Position numbers and translations under genes: made by a program. A stretch of 64,000 nucleotides of DNA from HGM13006 sp900757695. Its GTDB lineage: Bacteria > Bacillota > Clostridia > Oscillospirales > Oscillospiraceae. A model generated the notes under the pieces. The model saw only the letters and a list, made by a program, of their open reading frames with translations, was not told where the DNA came from and ran no database searches. Position 1 is the stretch's first letter; every line of letters starts with the position of its first letter. The stretch lies in assembly GCA_959607825.1 (NCBI GenBank), contig CAUHNW010000011.1:37600-101599 (forward strand). Direction: 5' to 3'. Below, piece after piece: positions 8,795 through 16,932 of this stretch.

Positions 8795-9858
8795 AGCGAG
8801 TCCTTGTGGCCATGAGCGGCGGTGTGGATTCCAGCGTGGCGGCGTATCTTTTGAAGGAGCAGGGCTATGACTGCATTGGTGTTACCATGAAGCTCTATGA
8901 CGGGGAGGATGGCCGGGAAAGCACCTGCTGTTCGCTGCGGGATGTCGAGGATGCAAAAAGTGTCTGCTACCGCCTTGGGATTCCCCACTACACCTTTAAT
9001 TTCACCGCAGATTTTGAGACGCAGGTGATCGAGCCGTTTATCCACAGCTATGAGCAGGGCCGGACCCCAAATCCCTGCATCGACTGCAATCGCAGGCTGA
9101 AATTTGAACGTTTGTACCATCGGGCCATGGAGCTGGATTGTGACTATATCGCAACGGGCCACTATGTTCGCAGAAAAGAACTTCCGGATGGAACGGTCAT
9201 GCTGTATAAGGCTGTGGATGCAGAGAAGGAGCAGAGCTATGTGCTCTATAACATGACGCAGCAGCAGCTTCAAAGAACACTGTTTCCGCTGGGAGAGCTT
9301 ACAAAGCCCCAGGTTCGGGAGATCGCAGAGCGTGAGGGCTTTCTCAATGCCGGAAAGCACGATAGTCAGGACATCTGCTTTGTGCCGGATGGAGACTATG
9401 CGGCATTTATTGAGGAATATACCGGGAAAACGTATGCACCGGGGCCGGTGCTGGATACCAGCGGCAACCGGATCGGCACCCATCGGGGTATTATCCACTA
9501 TACCATCGGCCAGCGGAAGGGACTGGGACTCGCACTGGGTCAGCCCATGTATGTGAAGTCCACCGATGCGGAGAAGAATACAGTAACACTGGGCAGAAAT
9601 GAGGAGCTGTTTTCCCATGTGGTCTTTGGGGAAAATCTCAACTGGATCGCCGGGGCCCTGCCGGAAGTACCGGTTCTTGTGACTGCACGGGTGCGCTACC
9701 ATGGGAAGGATCAGCCTGCAATGCTCCATTTTCTTGAAAACGGATGTATCCGGGCAGAGTTTCAGGTGCCCCAACGGGCCGTGACACCGGGACAGGCTAT
9801 CGTGTTTTATGATGGAGACAAAATGCTGGGCGGTGCGGAGATCACCGGCGGCCAATAA
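8791..9858 (+). CDS. mnmA: tRNA-specific 2-thiouridylase MnmA
   Basis: This 355-aa enzyme makes 2-thiouridine at the wobble position of Lys, Glu and Gln tRNAs, using ATP and sulfur relayed from a cysteine desulfurase. The PP-loop MSGGVDSSVAAYLL lies at residues 8-21. The catalytic cysteines are Cys99 in NPCIDCNRRLKF and Cys196 in HDSQDICFVPDG. The start overlaps the upstream regulator stop, so the two are translationally coupled. No desulfurase gene lies next to it, so sulfur must come from an enzyme encoded elsewhere. Placement behind an IscR-like regulator suggests control by iron-sulfur or sulfur supply. Confidence 0.96.
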   Translation: MKRVLVAMSGGVDSSVAAYLLKEQGYDCIGVTMKLYDGEDGRESTCCSLRDVEDAKSVCYRLGIPHYTFNFTADFETQVIEPFIHSYEQGRTPNPCIDCNRRLKFERLYHRAMELDCDYIATGHYVRRKELPDGTVMLYKAVDAEKEQSYVLYNMTQQQLQRTLFPLGELTKPQVREIAEREGFLNAGKHDSQDICFVPDGDYAAFIEEYTGKTYAPGPVLDTSGNRIGTHRGIIHYTIGQRKGLGLALGQPMYVKSTDAEKNTVTLGRNEELFSHVVFGENLNWIAGALPEVPVLVTARVRYHGKDQPAMLHFLENGCIRAEFQVPQRAVTPGQAIVFYDGDKMLGGAEITGGQ

Positions 9859-9907
9859 GAATAATCCCCCGATGCGTGCTTGGCCGGAATCTGCGGGGCA
9901 TTTGCAG

Positions 9908-11107
9908 CTATGATGGATCACGCTCTGAGAGGGATTCAGACGTATGGGAAGCATCGGCGGCCTCCGGGGCGGGCATCCTTGCGGCATCGAAGATCCGGCC
10001 GAATAGCAGACGGAAGTCAGTGATGGTGGGGGTAAAGAAGTCCATGCCGTAGAGGCCAATCACCACCATACAGAGAATGGGACATAGGATCATTCCGATC
10101 ACTCCGCCAAGCTTCATGCCCACATAGATGCTGATCAGAGAGAGCAGGGGACTCAGTCCTGTTTGATTTCCTACTACCTTCGGCTCTGCCAGCTTGCGGA
10201 AGATAAACAGTGCCAGTGCCAGAGCCAGCAGAAACAGTCCCTTTTGAAAGTTGCCCAGTAGAAGCATAATAACGCCCCATGGCACCAGAACTGCGCCGCT
10301 TCCGAAGAAGGGCATTACGTCAATAATGCCGCAGGCGATGGCAATCAGCAGGGAATAGCTCTGGCCGTAGATCAGCAGGGCAATAAAAATGATCAGCGTG
10401 ACAACACCGGAGAGAATCAGTTGGGCCCGTAGGTAACCGAACATTGCCGAACCGGTGGCCTCCTTTACGTGGCGCATATGGGGACGGATGATATCCGGTA
10501 CCCATGAAATCAGCTTTTTCCGAAGTCCCGGGTAGTCTGCGGTCATAAAGTAGGCTCCAACGATGAAAAACAGAAGGGATACGACAAAGCTTGCGATACC
10601 GGAGGCGAGATTCCCTACGCCGATGACCACGGAGGGGGCCCATGTGGAAACCTTCCCTGTGATCCAGTTCAGCCCTTCCTGTACAAAATTCAGAATGTAC
10701 TCTTCCGTGTCGGTGTAGGTAAAGTGAACGTTGGTGCTTAAAAAGATGGATATCTGTTCCAGCATATTGGTAAGGCCATCCCGGATGCTGGCCCAGCTGT
10801 GGATCAGGTCGATGATCTGTGAGATAAGATAATAGCCTGCGTAGACCAGAATCCCGGTGGCAGCCAACAGCATCAGCACCACAAAAAGCATGGACCAGAA
10901 GTTCCAGCCGCCCACACGGCGGGCGATTTTTTGAACCAGCGGGGCCAGAAGCGTTGCGGCCAGAAAGGCCAGAATAAAAGGAAGAAACAGATCCAGCAGG
11001 GGCGGCACCAGCAGGGTCAAACAGAGCAGCACCGCAATGATCAGCAGCAGCCGAAGACCGATCCGCAGAAGCAGCGTCTTCATCGGGACAGGATTGGGCG
11101 TATTCAT
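9908..11107 (-). CDS. AI-2E/YtvI-family integral membrane protein
   Basis: This 399-aa protein has about eight predicted membrane segments in the pattern of the AI-2E transporter (PerM/YdbI/YtvI) family, including the conserved FFGSGAVLVPWGVIMLLLGN region and KLGGVIGMILCPIL near the C-terminus. In spore formers one branch, YtvI, is annotated as a sporulation membrane protein; length and layout fit, but I cannot separate YtvI from other members by eye. The ATG has AGAGGTG 5 nt upstream. It converges on mnmA with a 49-nt gap and appears monocistronic. The C-terminal tail is hydrophilic and Ser/Glu rich. Confidence 0.85.
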   Translation of the reverse strand: MNTPNPVPMKTLLLRIGLRLLLIIAVLLCLTLLVPPLLDLFLPFILAFLAATLLAPLVQKIARRVGGWNFWSMLFVVLMLLAATGILVYAGYYLISQIIDLIHSWASIRDGLTNMLEQISIFLSTNVHFTYTDTEEYILNFVQEGLNWITGKVSTWAPSVVIGVGNLASGIASFVVSLLFFIVGAYFMTADYPGLRKKLISWVPDIIRPHMRHVKEATGSAMFGYLRAQLILSGVVTLIIFIALLIYGQSYSLLIAIACGIIDVMPFFGSGAVLVPWGVIMLLLGNFQKGLFLLALALALFIFRKLAEPKVVGNQTGLSPLLSLISIYVGMKLGGVIGMILCPILCMVVIGLYGMDFFTPTITDFRLLFGRIFDAARMPAPEAADASHTSESLSERDPS

Positions 11108-11202
11108 GGGCTCACCTCTTTCTTACGGATATTCTACCATATTCGAGGGAAAAGGGAATATCGATTTCCTTAAATTTTTTTGAAAAATCAGAAAATTTGT
11201 GG

Positions 11203-11231
11203 TTGACATTTCTCCTTGCTCGGTGTATTAT
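11203..11231 (+). promoter_or_regulatory. Strong sigma-A promoter of tRNA-Leu
   Basis: Consensus TTGACA (11203-11208) lies 17 nt from TATTAT (11226-11231). The -10 region and start site (11229-11246) are identical to those of the tRNA-Ser gene at 29229-29246. Confidence 0.85.
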
Positions 11232-11247
11232 ATATGAGCTGTCTGAC

Positions 11248-11335
11248 GCGCGAGTGGTGGAATTGGCAGACTCGCTAGATTCAGGTTCTAGTGTCCATTA
11301 CGGACGTGCGGGTTCAAGTCCCGCCTCGCGCACCA
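11248..11335 (+). tRNA. tRNA-Leu (anticodon CAG)
   Basis: This class II tRNA is 88 nt with encoded CCA. The acceptor stem GCGCGAG/CTCGCGC closes perfectly. The D arm has GGTGG..GGCAG, the anticodon arm is CTAGA-TTCAGGT-TCTAG with CAG at the anticodon, there is a long variable arm, and the T arm is GCGGG-TTCAAGT-CCCGC. Its own promoter and terminator flank it, so it is a single-gene unit. Confidence 0.95.
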
Positions 11336-11375
11336 ACGTCGGAGCAAAGTACGCTTTGCTCCGACGTTCTTTTTT
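11336..11375 (+). terminator. Terminator after tRNA-Leu
   Basis: A perfect 14-bp stem ACGTCGGAGCAAAG with a 4-nt loop is followed by TCTTTTTT. It begins at the nucleotide after the CCA end. Confidence 0.92.
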
Positions 11376-11400
11376 ATGCATTTTCACAGGAGGAAATGAA

Positions 11401-13566
11401 ATGGACGAGATTGTACGTATCTTAGCCGCAGAGCTGGGGAAGGATCCAAAGCATATTGAAAACGTGATCACGCTGCTGGACGAGGGCAACACCATCCCCT
11501 TTATTGCCCGGTACCGGAAGGAAATGCACGGAGCCATGGACGATACCTCACTTCGGACACTGGAAACAAGACTTCAGTATCTCCGGGGGCTTCAGGAGCG
11601 CAGGGATACGATAAAGGCTGCGATCGAAGGGCAGGGAAAGCTTACTCCGGAGCTGGAGAGATCCATTGCTCGAGCGTCTACGCTGGCAGAGCTGGAGGAT
11701 ATCTATCGGCCCTATAAGCCCAAGCGCCGTACCCGTGCCACCATGGCCAGAGAGAAGGGACTTACACCCTTGGCGGAGCTTCTTTTTGCACAAAAGCCCG
11801 GGACACCGGCTCCGGAGCAGGCGGCCAAAGCCTATGTGGATGCGGAAAAAGGTGTAGAAAGTGTAGAAGATGCGCTGAAGGGAGCCGGTGATATCATTGC
11901 TGAGGAGATCAGCGACAGTGCCGCACTGCGGAAGACACTTCGACTGGTGGTACGCCGCCATGGAAAGCTGCGCAGTGAGGCAACCGGCGAGGAAGATTCG
12001 GTTTATCGTCTCTACTATGATTTTGTCCAGCCGGTGGCCCGGATGCAGGGACATCAGGTACTTGCCATCAACCGGGGCGAGAAAGAAAAGTTTTTGAAGG
12101 TTTCGCTGGAACTGGATCATGATACGGCTATGCAGACGGTATACAATGCCTGCATCAAGGGTAACACCAATGCTGCCGACTTTATCCGGCAGGCGGCAGA
12201 GGATGCCTATGACCGGCTGATTTTTCCGTCTCTGGAACGGGAGATCCGGGGAGATCTGACGGATTCTGCCTGCGAAGGGGCCATCGGCCAGTTTGCACTG
12301 AATCTTCGCCCGCTGCTGATGCAGCCGCCGGTTAAGGGGAAAGTGACTATGGGACTGGATCCGGGATACCGGAACGGCTGTAAGGTTGCAGTGGTAGACG
12401 GCACCGGAAAGGTGCTGGATACCACGGTGGTGTATCCGACCTTTAGTGAAAAGAAAAAGCAGGAGGCTATTGAAAGCCTTGCACGGTTTGTGGAAAAAGA
12501 TAACGTGGAGCATTTGGCCATCGGCAACGGCACCGCCAGCCGGGAGACGGAGCAGATGGCGGTGGAGCTGATCCAGAAGGAAGCAAAGAAGGGGAGAAAC
12601 CTCAGCTATATGATCGTCTCAGAGGCCGGTGCCTCGGTGTACTCGGCCAGCCCGCTGGCAGCGGAGGAATTCCCGCAGTTTGATGTCAATCTCAGGTCGG
12701 CGGTGTCCATTGCACGGCGGCTTCAGGATCCTCTGGCAGAGCTGGTAAAGATCGAGCCTAAGGCCATTGGTGTGGGACAGTATCAGCACGACATGCCCCA
12801 AAAGCGGCTGGAAGAGACTCTGGACGGCGTTGTGGAGGACTGCGTAAATGCGGTGGGTGTGGATGTCAACACGGCCTCGGCATCTCTGCTGCGTCGGGTC
12901 TCCGGCTTGACTGCGGTAACGGCCAAGAATATCGTGTCCTACCGGGAGGAAAATGGCGCATTTACCTCCCGAAAGCAGCTGGGCAAGGTACCGAAGCTTG
13001 GGCCAAAGGCGTTCCAGCAGTGCGCAGGCTTCCTCAGGGTGCCGGAGAGCAAGGATATTCTCGACAATACGGCGGTGCATCCGGAGTCCTATGGCGCAGC
13101 AAAGGAGCTGCTATCCCTGATGGGATATTCCTTGGAGGATGTGAGGCAGGGAAAACTGGGCGATATTTCAAAGGAGCTCCAGCGTTATGGCAAGGAAAAG
13201 GCGGCCAAGGAACTGGGCATCGGTGTTCCCACTCTGATGGATGTGGCCAGTGAGCTGATGAAGCCCGGCAGGGACGTCCGAGATTCGTTGCCCCAGCCCG
13301 TTTTGCGGACAGACGTTATGGAGATAAAGGATCTGAAGCCCGGCATGGTGCTCACCGGAACGGTTCGGAATGTCATTGATTTTGGAGCGTTTGTGGATAT
13401 TGGTGTCCATCAGGATGGACTGGTGCATATTTCTGAAATTGCAGATCATTATGTGAAGCATCCCTCTCAGGTGCTGTCCGTAGGAGATGTGGTGAAGGTG
13501 GTCGTGCTGGGCGTAGACGAGAAGAAAAAGCGCATCAGCCTGTCCATCAAGCAGGCAAAAAAATAA
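11401..13566 (+). CDS. tex: Tex-family RNA-binding transcription accessory protein
   Basis: This 721-aa cytosolic nucleic-acid-binding protein of the Tex/Spt6-like family is linked to transcription and RNA metabolism. It shows the N-terminal DEGNTIPFIARYRKE helix pair, the YqgF-like core starting at GLDPGYRNGCKVAVVD, a helix-hairpin-helix region near GVDVNTASASLLRRVSG, and a C-terminal S1 domain (about 645-715, GTVRNVIDFGAFVDIGVHQD). The ATG at 11401 has AGGAGG 7 nt upstream; the frame extends upstream through the tRNA but that is not coding. It is monocistronic with its own terminator. Confidence 0.95.
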   Translation: MDEIVRILAAELGKDPKHIENVITLLDEGNTIPFIARYRKEMHGAMDDTSLRTLETRLQYLRGLQERRDTIKAAIEGQGKLTPELERSIARASTLAELEDIYRPYKPKRRTRATMAREKGLTPLAELLFAQKPGTPAPEQAAKAYVDAEKGVESVEDALKGAGDIIAEEISDSAALRKTLRLVVRRHGKLRSEATGEEDSVYRLYYDFVQPVARMQGHQVLAINRGEKEKFLKVSLELDHDTAMQTVYNACIKGNTNAADFIRQAAEDAYDRLIFPSLEREIRGDLTDSACEGAIGQFALNLRPLLMQPPVKGKVTMGLDPGYRNGCKVAVVDGTGKVLDTTVVYPTFSEKKKQEAIESLARFVEKDNVEHLAIGNGTASRETEQMAVELIQKEAKKGRNLSYMIVSEAGASVYSASPLAAEEFPQFDVNLRSAVSIARRLQDPLAELVKIEPKAIGVGQYQHDMPQKRLEETLDGVVEDCVNAVGVDVNTASASLLRRVSGLTAVTAKNIVSYREENGAFTSRKQLGKVPKLGPKAFQQCAGFLRVPESKDILDNTAVHPESYGAAKELLSLMGYSLEDVRQGKLGDISKELQRYGKEKAAKELGIGVPTLMDVASELMKPGRDVRDSLPQPVLRTDVMEIKDLKPGMVLTGTVRNVIDFGAFVDIGVHQDGLVHISEIADHYVKHPSQVLSVGDVVKVVVLGVDEKKKRISLSIKQAKK

Positions 13567-13570
13567 CATT

Positions 13571-13610
13571 GGGAGCGCTGCGAGCATATCGCGGCGCTCC
13601 GATTTGTTTT
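13571..13610 (+). terminator. Terminator after tex
   Basis: The stem GGAGCGC..CG paired with CG..GCGCTCC is followed by GATTTGTTTT. Confidence 0.7.
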
Positions 13611-13659
13611 GGAGAATATGATACAATGAAGCATTTTTCGCCGAGGAATATAGTCTTGC

Positions 13660-13688
13660 TTGTTTTTTTGACCGCTATGTGGTATAAC
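13660..13688 (+). promoter_or_regulatory. Candidate promoter of the first SLH gene
   Basis: TTGTTT (13660-13665) and TATAAC (13683-13688) are 17 nt apart, 55 nt before the start codon. The match is moderate. Confidence 0.45.
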
Positions 13689-13742
13689 AACAGAGTAAGC
13701 AAATCATTTGATTGCTTCGATTATCAAAGAGGAGATGGTTCT

Positions 13743-15122
13743 ATGAAGAACAAACTGCTGAAGCATGCCCTGATTTTGGGCGCGCTGATGGGCTGCATGG
13801 CAACGGCAGCTTGGGCCGGAAATGTGGAAGTAGACTGGGTTGGAGGCAATACAAGCGGCACCATTACGGATGCTGCCGATGGCTTCTACATGACCCATCA
13901 GAGCTACGAAAGCCGGTATTCTACTGCGGACGAGGGCGGAACCTATCAGTCCTATTTTGATGCCAACGGCAATGAGATGTGGGGTAGCTACACCTATAAA
14001 AATGATACATCAATTTGGCGGTTCGACTATGATAAGGACGGTTATCTGGTCAAAGCTGTGGAAGATGCAGTACGGTATGGGAATCATGACGTAACGATGC
14101 AAACCTTTACCTATACGGATGGTGTTCTGACGCAGTCCCGCACCCGTGTTAATGTGAAAGAGCAAATTGATGACAGCACGTTCTACTATACATATGGTGA
14201 TCACAAGATCACGGTTGTAAAGGGCTATGCAAATGAAAATGGAAATCAGGGAGACGTAGCAAGATATGAGTACACGCTGGATGATAACGGCAATGTAATT
14301 CAGTCTGTGGTTCACTCTATGGTCAATGGTCAAACGAACACAACGACCTATTCCTACGATGCAAAGGGCAACCTGATTGAGGAGAAAGTTGCAGATACAG
14401 GCTCCTATCTCTATGAGTATAACGATAAGGACCTCTGTGTAAAGCAAACATGGAAAAATTCCGGTGGAAGCATTGGGACAGTTACCAACTACGAATATGA
14501 TGCCAACGGCAACCTTGTAACGTCGGCTGATTCGCAGTCCAATACCTATCGTTACACCTATGCACCGATTCCTGAAAAAGCTTCTGAGTCTGACTTCACC
14601 GATGTGAAGAGCGGCGAATACTATTCCACGCCTGTCATTTGGGCAACTGCTATGAAGATCACCGATGGTGTTGGCGACGGCAAATTCGCACCGGATCGTG
14701 GCTGCACCCGTGACCAGCTTGTTACCTTCCTGTGGCGTGCGGCCGGTGAGCCTGAGCCTGAGACTACGGTGAATCCATTTACGGATGTAAAGGAGGGCGA
14801 CTACTTCTACAAGGCAGTGCTGTGGGCCGTAGAAAACGGTGTTACCACCGGTAAGAGTGCAACCATTTTTGCTCCCAAGGAAACCTGCACCCGTGCCCAG
14901 ATCGTAACCTTCATCTACCGTGCAGCCGGGGAACCGAAGGCAGACAATGCGGTGAATCCCTTTGAGGATGTTGCGGCAAATGCCTACTATGCAGATGCGG
15001 TGCTCTGGGCTGTGGAGAATGGCATTACCACCGGGAAGACCGCAACCAGATTTGCACCCAATGATACCTGCACCCGTGGTCAGGGCGTCACCTTCCTGTA
15101 TCGTGGCATCGGCCTGTATTGA
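13743..15122 (+). CDS. Secreted YD-repeat protein with three C-terminal SLH domains (copy 1)
   Basis: This 459-aa protein starts with a signal peptide cleaved near ATAAWAGN. About 270 residues of Tyr-rich, YD/RHS-like repeats follow (for example YSYDAKGNLIEE and YEYDANGNLVTS), then three S-layer-homology modules from about residue 285 to the end. SLH domains tether proteins to pyruvylated wall polysaccharide. The ATG has GAGGAG about 8 nt upstream. Its last 399 nt and the downstream terminator are identical to copy 2 (15427-16836), while the N-terminal halves are diverged. The ligand or function of the YD part is unknown. Confidence 0.88.
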   Translation: MKNKLLKHALILGALMGCMATAAWAGNVEVDWVGGNTSGTITDAADGFYMTHQSYESRYSTADEGGTYQSYFDANGNEMWGSYTYKNDTSIWRFDYDKDGYLVKAVEDAVRYGNHDVTMQTFTYTDGVLTQSRTRVNVKEQIDDSTFYYTYGDHKITVVKGYANENGNQGDVARYEYTLDDNGNVIQSVVHSMVNGQTNTTTYSYDAKGNLIEEKVADTGSYLYEYNDKDLCVKQTWKNSGGSIGTVTNYEYDANGNLVTSADSQSNTYRYTYAPIPEKASESDFTDVKSGEYYSTPVIWATAMKITDGVGDGKFAPDRGCTRDQLVTFLWRAAGEPEPETTVNPFTDVKEGDYFYKAVLWAVENGVTTGKSATIFAPKETCTRAQIVTFIYRAAGEPKADNAVNPFEDVAANAYYADAVLWAVENGITTGKTATRFAPNDTCTRGQGVTFLYRGIGLY

Positions 15123-15218
15123 TATTAATGTGATCGAATAATAAGACGCCGGATGGCTTGGAACGATTCCAGCCATCCGGCGTTTTGCGGTTTTCGACAA
15201 GATGCAGCGTTTTACTTG
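14724..15218 (+). repeat. 495-bp exact direct repeat, unit 1
   Basis: Bases 14724-15218 are identical to 16438-16932 (offset 1714). The block covers SLH domains 2-3, the stop codon, the terminator and the last codons of the convergent DUF1846 gene. I compared it line by line and found no mismatch. Confidence 0.95.
15146..15186. terminator. Terminator after SLH copy 1
   Basis: The 13-bp perfect stem ACGCCGGATGGCT/AGCCATCCGGCGT is followed by TTT. It lies inside the 495-bp repeat. Confidence 0.88.
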
Positions 15219-15262
15219 CGGCAGAGACGGCTGCTTTCGTGCTTTTCCTCACAATGAAAAAT
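15212..15262 (-). pseudogene. Vestigial 3' end of a DUF1846 gene
   Basis: On the minus strand this short stretch reads ...EEKHESSRLCRK-stop, matching the C-terminus EAKYESNRLYHK-stop of the intact DUF1846 protein (stop at 16926) in the same position relative to the SLH gene. Several differences are second-codon-position changes (Asn to Ser, Tyr to Cys, His to Arg), as expected for sequence no longer under selection. Nothing upstream encodes the rest of the protein. Confidence 0.75.
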
Positions 15263-15426
15263 GGAAACAGCGGAAAAAGGTGATTTGCACAAAAGTAGAC
15301 GCATGATTTTGTAGAAAATATCTCCGGGCGGAGTATAGAGGGGCGTTGCAATCGTGGATGGGGTCTGTTAGAATAAAGGTAAAGCTGTTGAAAAAACAGT
15401 TCAAATGAAATGAGGAGGAAAACACA
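15263..15426 (+). promoter_or_regulatory. Promoter region of SLH copy 2
   Basis: The gene-free stretch 15123-15426 holds the terminator, the DUF1846 remnant, and then TTGCAA (15346-15351) 17 nt from TAGAAT (15369-15374). A GAGGAGG-type SD lies about 8 nt before the ATG at 15427. I see nothing else in it. Confidence 0.6.
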
Positions 15427-16836
15427 ATGAACAAGATATTGTCCCGCATGCTGATGCTGGGTGCACTGGCAGGCTGTCTGGCAACGGCAGCCTGGGCAGG
15501 AAACGTAGAAGTGGATATGGTCGGTGATGGTGCCATTCTTTATCCCGGCGCTGCGGATGGCTATTATGAGACCAACTCTACCTCTGTAAACATTGATAGC
15601 GGAGAGAAATCTCCCGTTGACACAAAGCTGTATTTTAACGGTAACGGCGATGTGACTTGGGGTAGCAAAACCTATGCCTATGGCACCGCAACCTATCGCT
15701 ATGAATATGATGCCAAGGGGAACTTGCTGAAGAGTGTTGAAGTGGCGCCTACAACGCAGTCCACTCGCGTCGTTACCGAGTCCTATACTTATAATGTGGA
15801 CGGCGATTTGACGCAGTCTCATTATTACAGCGATTGGGACGGTCAGATCGACGATTACACTTATTATTATGAATATGCCGATGGCAAGCTCGCGGTAAGT
15901 GCGAAGCTTGCAAACGAGAGCGGAGATGTGGGAACCAGAACCATTGTCTATACCCTCAATGAGAATGGTGACCCTGTAAAGCGTGAAATGACCTGTCAGG
16001 AAGGCGATTTGAATTTCAGCTCCCTGGAGGGATATACCTATGACGAGAAGGGTAATCTGATTTCCGTAACGGAAGGCGAGGGAGATAATCGGGAGGTTAC
16101 TACTTATGAGTATAATGACAAAAACCTCTGCGTAAAGCAGACATGGACCCCCAGCAAGAATTCTGCCGAGAACTATCATTCCGTGCCTTCTACTACAACC
16201 TATGAGTACGATGAGAACGGCAATGTTGCAAAGACAACCTATGGCAATGACTATTACGAGACCTACACCTATGCGCTGATCCCTGATGGGGCAACCCCCT
16301 CGGAGTTTGCAGACGTTCAGGATACCGGTGCATTCTACTATGACGCTGTGGTTTGGGCCAATGAGCAGGGCGTTACCAACGGTGCTGGGAATGGCAAATT
16401 TGCGCCCAAGAGCAAATGCACCCGCGCTCAGCTGGTGACCTTCCTGTGGCGTGCGGCCGGTGAGCCTGAGCCTGAGACTACGGTGAATCCATTTACGGAT
16501 GTAAAGGAGGGCGACTACTTCTACAAGGCAGTGCTGTGGGCCGTAGAAAACGGTGTTACCACCGGTAAGAGTGCAACCATTTTTGCTCCCAAGGAAACCT
16601 GCACCCGTGCCCAGATCGTAACCTTCATCTACCGTGCAGCCGGGGAACCGAAGGCAGACAATGCGGTGAATCCCTTTGAGGATGTTGCGGCAAATGCCTA
16701 CTATGCAGATGCGGTGCTCTGGGCTGTGGAGAATGGCATTACCACCGGGAAGACCGCAACCAGATTTGCACCCAATGATACCTGCACCCGTGGTCAGGGC
16801 GTCACCTTCCTGTATCGTGGCATCGGCCTGTATTGA
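15427..16836 (+). CDS. Secreted YD-repeat protein with three C-terminal SLH domains (copy 2)
   Basis: This 469-aa paralogue of the preceding gene has the same layout: a signal peptide ending near ATAAWAGN, Tyr-rich YD-like repeats (YRYEYDAKGNLLKS, YTYDEKGNLISV, YEYDENGNVAKT) and three SLH modules from about residue 295. The N-terminal 330 residues resemble copy 1 only moderately, but SLH modules 2-3 are identical at DNA level. It should be exported and held on the wall through the SLH modules. The start has GAGGAGG upstream. It converges with the DUF1846 gene, sharing a bidirectional terminator. Confidence 0.88.
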   Translation: MNKILSRMLMLGALAGCLATAAWAGNVEVDMVGDGAILYPGAADGYYETNSTSVNIDSGEKSPVDTKLYFNGNGDVTWGSKTYAYGTATYRYEYDAKGNLLKSVEVAPTTQSTRVVTESYTYNVDGDLTQSHYYSDWDGQIDDYTYYYEYADGKLAVSAKLANESGDVGTRTIVYTLNENGDPVKREMTCQEGDLNFSSLEGYTYDEKGNLISVTEGEGDNREVTTYEYNDKNLCVKQTWTPSKNSAENYHSVPSTTTYEYDENGNVAKTTYGNDYYETYTYALIPDGATPSEFADVQDTGAFYYDAVVWANEQGVTNGAGNGKFAPKSKCTRAQLVTFLWRAAGEPEPETTVNPFTDVKEGDYFYKAVLWAVENGVTTGKSATIFAPKETCTRAQIVTFIYRAAGEPKADNAVNPFEDVAANAYYADAVLWAVENGITTGKTATRFAPNDTCTRGQGVTFLYRGIGLY

Positions 16837-16932
16837 TATTAATGTGATCGAATAATAAGACGCCGGATGGCTTGGAACGATTCCAGCCATCCGGCGTTTT
16901 GCGGTTTTCGACAAGATGCAGCGTTTTACTTG
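16438..16932 (+). repeat. 495-bp exact direct repeat, unit 2
   Basis: This is identical to 14724-15218. In this copy the right end runs into the intact last codons of the DUF1846 gene (stop at 16926-16928, minus strand). Confidence 0.95.
16860..16900. terminator. Bidirectional terminator between SLH copy 2 and the DUF1846 gene
   Basis: This is the same 13-bp perfect stem and T run as at 15146-15186. It lies between convergent stops at 16836 and 16926. Confidence 0.88.

Noticed and set aside
11197..11400. N-terminal extension of tex through the tRNA-Leu gene
   Set aside because: The frame is open by chance. A complete tRNA, its terminator and a strong SD before ATG 11401 rule out coding.
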